This document shows positions 45,679 through 52,366 of a DNA stretch of 64,000 bases, in pieces. The DNA is from Phycisphaerae bacterium (GTDB lineage: Bacteria > Planctomycetota > Phycisphaerae > Phycisphaerales > UBA1924), in contig BJHL01000002.1 in NCBI GenBank assembly GCA_014192545.1, positions 186,001-250,000 on the forward strand, in the 5' to 3' direction. The notes under the pieces were generated by a model that searched no databases, was not told where the DNA came from, and worked only from the letters and a program-made list of their open reading frames with translations. The position numbers and the translations under genes were made by a program. Within the stretch, counting starts at the first letter, position 1. Every line of letters begins with the position of its first letter.

Positions 45679-45692
45679 CAGGAACTACCTCT

Positions 45693-46157
45693 ATGGACCA
45701 CGCGAACCAAAACATCAACAGCGCGAATGCAGCCCAAGCTCTCGGCGCATACTCGCACGCACGGCGCGTGGGCGATCTACTGTTTCTGGCAGGCGTCGGC
45801 CCACGAGTTCGCGGTTCCAAGCAGATTCCTGGTGCAAAGGTCGATGCCGCCGGAAATCTCGTCGACTACGACATCGAAGCCGAGATGCGTTCGTGCTTTG
45901 AAAACGTTCGCACGATCCTCGAAGAAGCTGGCAGCAACTGGGAGAACATTGTTGACGTCACCGTGTTCCTCACGAACATGAAACGCGATTGGCAAACCTA
46001 CAACCGCGTTTATAGCGAGTACTTTCCGCCAGGTTCATCGCAGCCCACGCGTACAACCTGCGAAATCTCCGCCCTCCCGCAGGGCGGCGACACATCCATT
46101 CACTTTGAGGTCAAAATCATCGCGACGGTGGCGAACCCAAGTCCGACTGCTTCGTAA
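45693..46157 (+). CDS. RidA/YjgF family deaminase, probable 2-aminomuconate deaminase
   Basis: A 154-residue protein of the YjgF/YER057c/UK114 superfamily, which hydrolyses enamines and imines. The fold is marked by LGAYSHARRVGDLLFLAG, NVRTILEEAGSNWENIVDVTVFLTNM and RTTCEISALP with the conserved Arg. An insert after GVGPR (GSKQIPGAKVDA) is as in 2-aminomuconate deaminases and is longer than in plain RidA. AGGA lies 9 bases before the ATG. Directly behind the aldehyde dehydrogenase, it could convert 2-aminomuconate to 4-oxalocrotonate. Confidence 0.85.
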   Translation: MDHANQNINSANAAQALGAYSHARRVGDLLFLAGVGPRVRGSKQIPGAKVDAAGNLVDYDIEAEMRSCFENVRTILEEAGSNWENIVDVTVFLTNMKRDWQTYNRVYSEYFPPGSSQPTRTTCEISALPQGGDTSIHFEVKIIATVANPSPTAS

Positions 46158-46440
46158 GAATAGCTGCATTGACTTTGGAACGAAGCTCATCCAGCCGAGC
46201 CGTGTGTGCGGGCGACATTGACAGTCCCCTTGCGCTGAGCGAACTATCACATTCGTAAAGCATCCGTTCCGCTTGTCTGGGCTCGCCAAACTCAACATAG
46301 CTCGTCGCAATACCTAGTTGCTCTTCAATACCAAAGTGCGATCCCTGCGTGTTCGCCATTGCCCGCAGTTCATCATACAAAAACGTCATCAGTTGGCCAA
46401 CCGCCGACCAGTCGTCGCCGGACAGCTTCTCGAGCAACAT
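46117..46440 (-). CDS. Small helical hypothetical protein
   Basis: A possible 107-residue protein, predicted as helical (DDWSAVGQLMTFLYDELRA) with one TPR-like pair (IATSYVEFGEPRQAERMLYE). The amino-acid composition is protein-like, but the start ATG 46440 has no clear ribosome site. Its 3' end overlaps the convergent RidA gene by 41 bases. It fills the otherwise empty stretch before gatA. I do not recognise the family. Confidence 0.42.
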   Translation of the reverse strand: MLLEKLSGDDWSAVGQLMTFLYDELRAMANTQGSHFGIEEQLGIATSYVEFGEPRQAERMLYECDSSLSARGLSMSPAHTARLDELRSKVNAAILTKQSDLGSPPSR

Positions 46441-46630
46441 CGTGACTTCGTGCGGCTGATGCGTGCGAGTACTCCAACACACCTGAAGGGATGGTACCCA
46501 AACCAATGTGAGAACAAACTCCCACGCTCGCATTCGCAAGCCCGTGACTGACCCGATCTTGCGACTTTCACGGCTGCATGCTCTTGCATCCAACCCAGCC
46601 CACCGCCTTTCAATTCTCTATGATGCCCCG

Positions 46631-48037
46631 ATGCAAGTGCCCACCACTGTTCGGGAGATGATCGCTGGCCTCGCCGCCCGCACGCTGACCAGCGAAGCAA
46701 TCCTCGCAAATTGCTACGACACAATCGCGCAGCGCGAAAACGTCGTCAAGGCTTTCTTGTCACTCGTTCCGCGCGAGCAGGCTCTTGCGCAAGCCCGCGA
46801 AATTGACCGCAGACGTGCCGCAGGCGAAAAACTCCCACCAACCGCCGGCATTCCCATCGCCATAAAAGACAACATCGCCGTCGCCAACATGCGCGCCACC
46901 GCGGGCTCAAAAATGCTAGCTGACTACGTCTCCCCCTTCCACGCAACCGCCGTCGAAAAACTCCTCACCGCTGGCCTCATCGTCATCGGCAAAACCAACA
47001 CCGACGAGTATGGCTTCGGCTCGTCCACTGAAAACTCCGCCTTCGGCCACACCACAAATCCCCACGACCCCACCCGCGTGCCCGGCGGCACCAGCGGCGG
47101 ATCCGCCGCCGCCGTCGCCGCTGGCTTCGTCCCCTGGGCCTTGGGCTCCGACACAGGCGGCAGCGTCCGCCAACCCGCCAGCCTGTGCGGCGTCGTCGGC
47201 TTGCGACCAACTTACGGCCGCGTCTCCCGCTACGGCCTCATCGCCTACGCCAGTTCGATGGACACCATCGGCCCCATCGCCACCACCGTTGAAGACGCCG
47301 CGATGCTATTGAACATCATCGAAGGCCGTGACGACAACGACATGACATCGCGCGATTTCGCGCAAACGCAATCACCCGCCCAGCCCCGCATCGCGATTGT
47401 GAGTGAATACCTTGCCCCGCCCTGCAACGTCGAAGTCGCCGCTGCCGTGCGCAGCGCCGCCGACACCGCGCGAACAGTGGGGGCCTCGCTCACTGAAACG
47501 TCTCTCGCCACCACGCAGCACGCCCTCGCGACGTATTACATCATCGCCTGCGTCGAAGCCGCCAGCAACCTGGGCCGCTACGACGGCGTTCGCTACGGCC
47601 ACCGCGCCAAAGACGCCACCAGCATCGACGATATGATCACCCGCAGTCGCAGCGAAGCGTTCGGTAGCGAAGCCAAACGCCGCATCATGCTGGGTACCTA
47701 CGCCGCCAGCGCAGGCTACAGCGACCAGTACTATCGCAAAGCCTGCGAAGTCCGCCGACTCATCAAGCAAGACTTCGACCGCGCATTCGAGCACGCTGAC
47801 TTTCTGCTCACGCCAGTCTCGCCCAGCACCGCCTGGAAAATCGGCGAAAAATCCACCGATCCCCTCGCAATGTACCTCGCCGATGTCCTCAGCGTCCCCG
47901 CATCTCTCGCAGGCGTTCCCGCTATCGTCATTCCATGGGGGAAGGACGCCAACGGCTTACCTATCGGCGTGCAACTCACAGCTCAATCCGGCAACGACGA
48001 CGCGCTCATCGCATTCGCCCGCAAACTAGCGCAGTAA
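46631..48037 (+). CDS. gatA: Asp-tRNA(Asn)/Glu-tRNA(Gln) amidotransferase subunit A
   Basis: Glutaminase subunit that supplies ammonia for tRNA-dependent Gln/Asn synthesis. The 468-residue amidase-signature protein has K79 in IAIKDN, the stretch PGGTSGGSAAAVA at 151-163 and S178 in GSDTGGSVRQPA. The usual cis-serine of the triad (PGGSSGGS, position 154) reads Thr here. The full GatA body is present up to GVQLTAQSGNDD. gatB and gatC are not adjacent. ATG 46631 is chosen from family length; the frame is open upstream. Coding is strongly C-rich compared with genes of the left half. Confidence 0.9.
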   Translation: MQVPTTVREMIAGLAARTLTSEAILANCYDTIAQRENVVKAFLSLVPREQALAQAREIDRRRAAGEKLPPTAGIPIAIKDNIAVANMRATAGSKMLADYVSPFHATAVEKLLTAGLIVIGKTNTDEYGFGSSTENSAFGHTTNPHDPTRVPGGTSGGSAAAVAAGFVPWALGSDTGGSVRQPASLCGVVGLRPTYGRVSRYGLIAYASSMDTIGPIATTVEDAAMLLNIIEGRDDNDMTSRDFAQTQSPAQPRIAIVSEYLAPPCNVEVAAAVRSAADTARTVGASLTETSLATTQHALATYYIIACVEAASNLGRYDGVRYGHRAKDATSIDDMITRSRSEAFGSEAKRRIMLGTYAASAGYSDQYYRKACEVRRLIKQDFDRAFEHADFLLTPVSPSTAWKIGEKSTDPLAMYLADVLSVPASLAGVPAIVIPWGKDANGLPIGVQLTAQSGNDDALIAFARKLAQ

Positions 48038-48048
48038 CTCCCCTACGT

Positions 48049-48074
48049 CGGACCTAAGGCCCTGCGAAGGTCCG
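48049..48074. terminator. Inverted repeat between convergent gatA and csrA
   Basis: Arms CGGACCT and AGGTCCG with a 12-base loop, 12 bases after the gatA stop and 38 bases from the csrA stop. There is no T-run on either strand, so it is a weak candidate for a shared terminator. Confidence 0.35.
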
Positions 48075-48111
48075 GATCGACCACTCATTTGCGTAGCCAT
48101 CCAGCGACCGC

Positions 48112-48327
48112 TCACGCACTCTCGGGCTTAATCTTCCCAATAACCTCAGCCGGCTGCTGCGCAATCTGGTCGGCAATCTCCCGGCGATTGATCTCAACGT
48201 CCCGAGGGAAATCAAACGCGATGCGTACGCGCTCGCCCTTGACGCTCGCGATGCGAACAACCCCGATCGGGTTTTTCGGATCGCCAATCACCACTTCTTC
48301 GCCTTCCCTGCGTGTAATGACCAGCAT
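48112..48327 (-). CDS. csrA: Carbon storage regulator CsrA
   Basis: A 71-residue homodimeric RNA-binding protein that controls translation by binding GGA motifs in leaders. MLVITRREGEEVVIGD and VRIAFDFPRDVEINRREI are the family's two conserved blocks, with the RNA-contacting Arg near position 6-7 and a RREI stretch near the C-terminus. ATG 48327 is fixed by homology and by GGGAG 7 bases upstream. Confidence 0.93.
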   Translation of the reverse strand: MLVITRREGEEVVIGDPKNPIGVVRIASVKGERVRIAFDFPRDVEINRREIADQIAQQPAEVIGKIKPESA

Positions 48328-48674
48328 GACACCACTCCCATCCTGGGCGCTCACGCGTCTTTCCGACGCGAATACCGTGGCGCTCCACCACAGAGATCAC
48401 ACCGGAGAGCCCACCACAGGCGCGGCATGATCAAACCACCGGTGAACTTTATACCGCGCATCTCGCGAATCGCCAAGAGCTTCTGACATTTGCTTGGAAT
48501 GAATTCTTGCGTCAGCGTCCGAAAAACTTCTGTTGCAACTACCTTCTCGCCAAGGTTTTGTCGCAGCCTTCACACGCCCTTTACAAGTGGGAAACGCAAG
48601 TTCTCCACCATCTATCCACAAAGAAATGTGTCATTCGGGCCTCATTCCATGAATGCGGACCGCAATGTCGCGAA
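48328..48674. other. Region upstream of csrA, no supported gene
   Basis: 347 bases between the csrA start and the end of the NifU-like gene, both on the minus strand. The sequence CAGGATG at 48339-48345 (minus strand, just before the GGGAG ribosome site) matches the core of the CsrA target consensus and could allow autoregulation. A short minus-strand open frame at 48397-48621 lacks a ribosome site and family resemblance. A single DnaA-box-like CTATCCACA occurs at about 48612. Confidence 0.45.
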
Positions 48675-48944
48675 TCAATCGATCGCTTCAACGCCCGTCA
48701 CCTCAGGCACATGGGCCTTGAGATTTCGCTCGATTCCCACTTGCAGCGTAATCAAACTGCTCGGGCACCCCACGCACGCCCCATGCAAACGAATCTGCAC
48801 CTTGCCCTCGGGGGTTACATCCACAAATTCAAGGTCGCCTCCATCGGCTTGCACCGCGGGGCGAATCAGCTTCAGCACCTTCATGACCTTCTCAGCGACC
48901 GAAGGCGAAGCGGCGTTGGCGGTTGGGGACGATGGAGACGGCAT
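48675..48944 (-). CDS. NifU-like iron-sulfur domain protein
   Basis: An 89-residue protein consisting of a NifU C-terminal (Nfu) domain: VLKLIRPAVQADGGDLEFVDV followed by GACVGCPSSLITLQ, whose CxxC pair holds a [4Fe-4S] cluster between two subunits. Nfu proteins pass clusters to target enzymes. There is no scaffold or desulfurase gene in the window. It is divergent from the lipoprotein gene at 48993, with only 48 bases between the start codons. Confidence 0.9.
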   Translation of the reverse strand: MPSPSSPTANAASPSVAEKVMKVLKLIRPAVQADGGDLEFVDVTPEGKVQIRLHGACVGCPSSLITLQVGIERNLKAHVPEVTGVEAID

Positions 48945-48992
48945 CTGCGAATGGTAGCCGCTGGGCTGCGGCGACGGGCGGTACAGTCAGCC

Positions 48993-50480
48993 ATGAAGTT
49001 TCGCTCGCTCGTGCACGGATGCAGTCTGGTTGGATTCCTCTTTCTTGCTGGCTGCGGTTCCGACCGTGCCACCACGTTCCCGCTGGAGACGCTGCGCTCG
49101 CCGCAGTCGAGTGCTGAGCAGCGTGCAACCGCCATCGATCGCCTAAGCGAAGCTGCGAAAGCCAACGAAATCGCAGCCCAGCGCGTGCGCACCGATCTTG
49201 AATCCATCGTGCGATCTGAATCCTCCCCGCGAGAATCACGAGTCGCAACACTGACCGCGCTGCTTGCAAGCACGGGCGAGAAAGCCGACGCCGCGAACCG
49301 CAAACTCGCCATCGACCTTCTTCCGACCGAACGCGAACCGCGCATCGTTAGCATGCTCGCTGCTGCAGCCAGCGAGCGCAACTGGACGCAGGCTTCGCCC
49401 GCCCTGATTCGCAGCCTGGCTCGCGCCAACGACACGCCAGTGCGAGATCGTGACGAAGCCAAGTCGCTCGCCGCGCTCGCACAAGGCCGGTCACTCGAGG
49501 AACTGCTGTTCGAGCAGTTTGTCAATCCGTCAACGGGCGATGCAACTGGCGCGGTCGCGGCGGACATCGCCAGCCGCGTACGAGTTGATGCGTGGGACGT
49601 GCTCGCGCAACTCGATCCGACAAGCCAGCAACGCCAATCGCTCTTGGCACAACCCGTCGAACCGAAAGCACCCGGCGCGAGTACCATCGCGCAGCTCAAA
49701 CGAGCGACAACCGATCTCCGCGTGCTTGCAAGCAGCGGCTCCGAAGTAACGTGGCTGCTCTCAATCAAGCCCGACGCTGCCGATAAAGCCTGGTGGCAAG
49801 AAGTCACGCAAGCCGTCGCAAAAGTGCCGCAAAGCGAACAGTTGTCGATGCGACATCTCGAAGCGATTCGTCTTGCCAATCGCACCGATGCTTCGCTGCT
49901 CAGCAAGTCGCGTGAAGAACTGCTCAGCGTGCTCGAAAGTCGAATCGCAAGTCGGCGAAAAGCCCTGCGCGTGTGGAAAGCCCCGATTCCACCCTACAAG
50001 GAAACGCTTGGCGAGCAGCGGTCGCGTCTCAGTTGGGCCGATGCTCTGACCATCCTGACCATCGACACGATGCTGACGCCGCCTTCCGTGCGCGAAGCAC
50101 TCGTCCCACAAGCCCGGGCCGACGAAGCCGACCGCTCCACCGAGTACGGCGGCGTTCTGGTCGCGCGCACAGAAGCGGGCACTGAGCGAGTATGGCCCGT
50201 GCTGTACGTACCCCGTGCGGGCCAGCGGCGGGGAGACATGGTCTTCAATCCGTCCGACGACATGCTCCTCACCAGCGGCACGGCCCTCGCCCACTTCCAT
50301 CTGCACGCCCAGGAAACCAGCAACGTTAATCTTGCAGGCCCAGCCGAGGACGATGTGGCGTACGCAAACCTGCAACGCCGCGCGTGCGTGCTCTTCACGC
50401 CGCTTGGTGACGGTAAATTCAACGTCGACTACTACGGCCCCGGCAGCGTGGTGGTCGATCTGGGAACATTGCCATGGTAA
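48993..50480 (+). CDS. Lipoprotein of unknown function
   Basis: A 495-residue predicted lipoprotein; the signal MKFRSLVHGCSLVGFLFLAGC has a clean lipobox LAGC at residue 21. Most of the mature part is helical and HEAT-like (RESRVATLTALLAST and similar). The last about 110 residues form a separate beta-rich domain with VLVARTEAGTERVWPVLYVP and FHLHAQETSNVNLAGPAEDD. The HxH plus PxxDD spacing resembles a degenerate JAB/MPN metal site in which the conserved Ser is Ala; this is a weak resemblance. ATG 48993 is fixed by the signal peptide. Confidence 0.65.
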   Translation: MKFRSLVHGCSLVGFLFLAGCGSDRATTFPLETLRSPQSSAEQRATAIDRLSEAAKANEIAAQRVRTDLESIVRSESSPRESRVATLTALLASTGEKADAANRKLAIDLLPTEREPRIVSMLAAAASERNWTQASPALIRSLARANDTPVRDRDEAKSLAALAQGRSLEELLFEQFVNPSTGDATGAVAADIASRVRVDAWDVLAQLDPTSQQRQSLLAQPVEPKAPGASTIAQLKRATTDLRVLASSGSEVTWLLSIKPDAADKAWWQEVTQAVAKVPQSEQLSMRHLEAIRLANRTDASLLSKSREELLSVLESRIASRRKALRVWKAPIPPYKETLGEQRSRLSWADALTILTIDTMLTPPSVREALVPQARADEADRSTEYGGVLVARTEAGTERVWPVLYVPRAGQRRGDMVFNPSDDMLLTSGTALAHFHLHAQETSNVNLAGPAEDDVAYANLQRRACVLFTPLGDGKFNVDYYGPGSVVVDLGTLPW

Positions 50481-50500
50481 ATTCGGCCGTGGTAAATTCG
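50475..50500. repeat. 15-base tandem duplication across a stop codon
   Basis: The sequence TGGTAAATTCG occurs at 50475-50485 and again at 50490-50500. The lipoprotein stop (TAA, 50478-50480) is inside the first copy, so the duplication repeats the stop. Confidence 0.8.
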
Positions 50501-50597
50501 TAAAAATCGCCGAAAAAGTGCGAACGTGGCACGAACACACGCAATAACAGTTGCTCGTACACGTTTCACTCTTAGTTCACTCACCGTGGAGGTTCGC

Positions 50598-51872
50598 ATG
50601 CTCAAGTCTGGTCGCATCGTTGCTCTTGCTGCTCTCGTGTTTGCTGCTGGACTTGCCGTCGCGCAGCCTGAAGGCGAACGTCCACGTCGCGGCGATGGCC
50701 AAGGTCGCGGCGAGTTTGGCCGCATGGCCGACGGCGCACGTCGCATGGGCATGGGCGGCAACGGGCAAGAAGCTCCGCCGTTCAACCGCCAACAGATCGA
50801 GCGATTTGCCGACCAAGTCGCATTGACCGAAGACCAGAAGACCGCGGCGTTCAACCTGCTCGGTGGGTACGAAGAACTTGTCCGCAAGACCAGCGACGAA
50901 TCACGCACGCGCCGTCGCGAAGCGATGGAGAAGTTTCGCGAGAATCAAGACCAGTCCGTGTGGGACACGGTGCGGACTGCTGCGGCTGCTGACCGCGATG
51001 CGCGCAAAAAGCTGGACCAGCAACTGCTGACGGACTTGTCGGCGATTTTGACGACTGAACAATCAGCCAACTGGCCCAGCGCAGAGCGCGGGCTCAAGCG
51101 CGGCCAATCCATGCGTCGCGGCTTGCTCGCTGCGGAACGTGCCGACATTGCGGAAATCATTAGCGAAATCGAACTTCCCGAGCAGGTCAAGACTGATCTG
51201 CAGCCGGTCATCACGCAGTATGAAATCGATATCGAGCGTCAACTCGCCGAGCGTGATCGCCTGATGGAATCCGCCGGCATGGACCAGATGTTCCGCATGC
51301 GGATGGAAGGCGACAACGCGGGCCTCGAAAAGTTCCTCGCCGAACGTCGCGATGCTTCGATGAAAGTGCGCGAGATCAACAAGCGCGTTGCCCGCCAGGT
51401 GCAAGACACGCTGCCCGAAACAGCCAAGGCTGCCTTCGCCCAGCGATTCAAAGAAGCGAGCTACCCGGATGTGTACCGCCGCACGCAGGGTGTTCGCGCG
51501 TTGGAAGCGGCGTGGGCGATGAGCGATTTGACCGACGAACAAAAACTCAAGATCGATGACATTCGGACTACGTTCAACTCGGCAGCTGACAAAGCGAATC
51601 AGAACCTGCAAACCCAGCGCGACCGCATGGAAGAAGCCTTGACGCCCGCGAAACTCGCCGAGCAAGGCATGCGTGCGCTGGATGACGAAGAAATGCGAAC
51701 CGCGATGCGTGCCCGCCGCGAGTTGGATCAGGGTGTGCTCGCGCAGCTCAAGGATTTGCTGACGCCCGAGCAGTACGAGAAGCTGCCCAAGCCCGACGCC
51801 GACGAAGAAGGCGGCAACCGTCGCCAACGTCGCGGTGGTGGGGGTGGCAATGCTGGCGGCGGCGATCTTTGA
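50598..51872 (+). CDS. Exported LTXXQ-like coiled protein, second copy
   Basis: A 424-residue protein with a signal peptide (MLKSGRIVALAALVFAAGLAVAQ) and a highly charged helical body, including a Gly/Arg-rich start (RRGDGQGRGEFGR) and Gly-rich end. LTEDQKTAAFNLLGGYEEL, LTTEQSANW, DLTDEQKLKIDDI and LTPEQYEKLP are LTXXQ-type turns in the same order as in the protein at 20152-21423. Both are almost the same length, so they are paralogues. GGAGG lies 5 bases before the ATG. A strong terminator follows, which makes this a single-gene transcript or the end of one. Confidence 0.72.
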   Translation: MLKSGRIVALAALVFAAGLAVAQPEGERPRRGDGQGRGEFGRMADGARRMGMGGNGQEAPPFNRQQIERFADQVALTEDQKTAAFNLLGGYEELVRKTSDESRTRRREAMEKFRENQDQSVWDTVRTAAAADRDARKKLDQQLLTDLSAILTTEQSANWPSAERGLKRGQSMRRGLLAAERADIAEIISEIELPEQVKTDLQPVITQYEIDIERQLAERDRLMESAGMDQMFRMRMEGDNAGLEKFLAERRDASMKVREINKRVARQVQDTLPETAKAAFAQRFKEASYPDVYRRTQGVRALEAAWAMSDLTDEQKLKIDDIRTTFNSAADKANQNLQTQRDRMEEALTPAKLAEQGMRALDDEEMRTAMRARRELDQGVLAQLKDLLTPEQYEKLPKPDADEEGGNRRQRRGGGGGNAGGGDL

Positions 51873-51912
51873 TCGCGTCGAAACCGCAACGAACTGCACG
51901 CAAAGATTCTTC

Positions 51913-51943
51913 AAGGCACACGCACCTGCGTGTGCCTTTTTTT
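51913..51943 (+). terminator. Intrinsic terminator of the second LTXXQ-like gene
   Basis: Perfect 11-base stem AAGGCACACGC/GCGTGTGCCTT with a 4-base loop, followed on the plus strand by seven T in a row counting from the stem end. It starts 41 bases after the stop. Confidence 0.92.
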
Positions 51944-51956
51944 CGGCGCTCATGCA

Positions 51957-52316
51957 TCACTGCGCCATCGCAGTCACAACGACGCGTGTCGAAGTTGCGT
52001 CGATGTGAAATCGTTGCGAGTCATGCTGAGTGGCCACCTGCAGATAAGCTCGCACGCTGATGTCATCGGCAACGATTCTGATAATCTCGCCAGCTTGCAC
52101 CCGCGCAACGCTGCCGCGACCGCCGCCAATGTCACCTTCAAACGTCAGATACGCCCGGCGATGTTCGCCCATGCGTTCACAAGCGAACTCGCCCGCACAA
52201 AGCTCGCTTTGTACGCGCAGTGACACCAAGCCTTGGTCGGCTGCTGTTTCAAACAGCCAGTCAAAGTGCCATGTGCCGTCGCTCAGCGTGTGCCGAAGCA
52301 CAACCCATCGCAGCAT
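51957..52316 (-). CDS. LigD-type 3'-phosphoesterase domain protein
   Basis: A 119-residue stand-alone protein resembling the 3'-phosphoesterase (PE) domain at the N-terminus of LigD, which trims 3'-phosphate and ribonucleotide ends in DNA repair. The family pattern is visible: VVLRHTLSDGTWHFDWLFE (HxD after the first strand), then HRRAYLTFEGDIGGGRGSV with the conserved His, acidic strand and GGRGSV loop. No ligase or polymerase domain is attached and no Ku gene is nearby. ATG 52316 begins the domain; an upstream frame extension is not supported. It lies 50 bases after the protease-nuclease stop on the same strand and may be cotranscribed with it. Confidence 0.68.
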   Translation of the reverse strand: MLRWVVLRHTLSDGTWHFDWLFETAADQGLVSLRVQSELCAGEFACERMGEHRRAYLTFEGDIGGGRGSVARVQAGEIIRIVADDISVRAYLQVATQHDSQRFHIDATSTRVVVTAMAQ

Positions 52317-52366
52317 GCAGCAGCGTAGCGAACCGCGCAAGTACACAGCGTTCGGAATCGGCTGTG

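Noticed and set aside
48612..48620. DnaA-box-like CTATCCACA, possible origin
   Set aside because: A single imperfect box without an AT-rich unwinding region or dnaA/dnaN neighbours; the skew change points to the terminus rather than the origin.
48397..48621. Short minus-strand open frame upstream of csrA
   Set aside because: No ribosome site, no recognisable features; more likely leader or promoter DNA.
48507..48992. Upstream extension of the lipoprotein frame
   Set aside because: It is antisense to the NifU-like gene; the lipobox signal begins at 48993.
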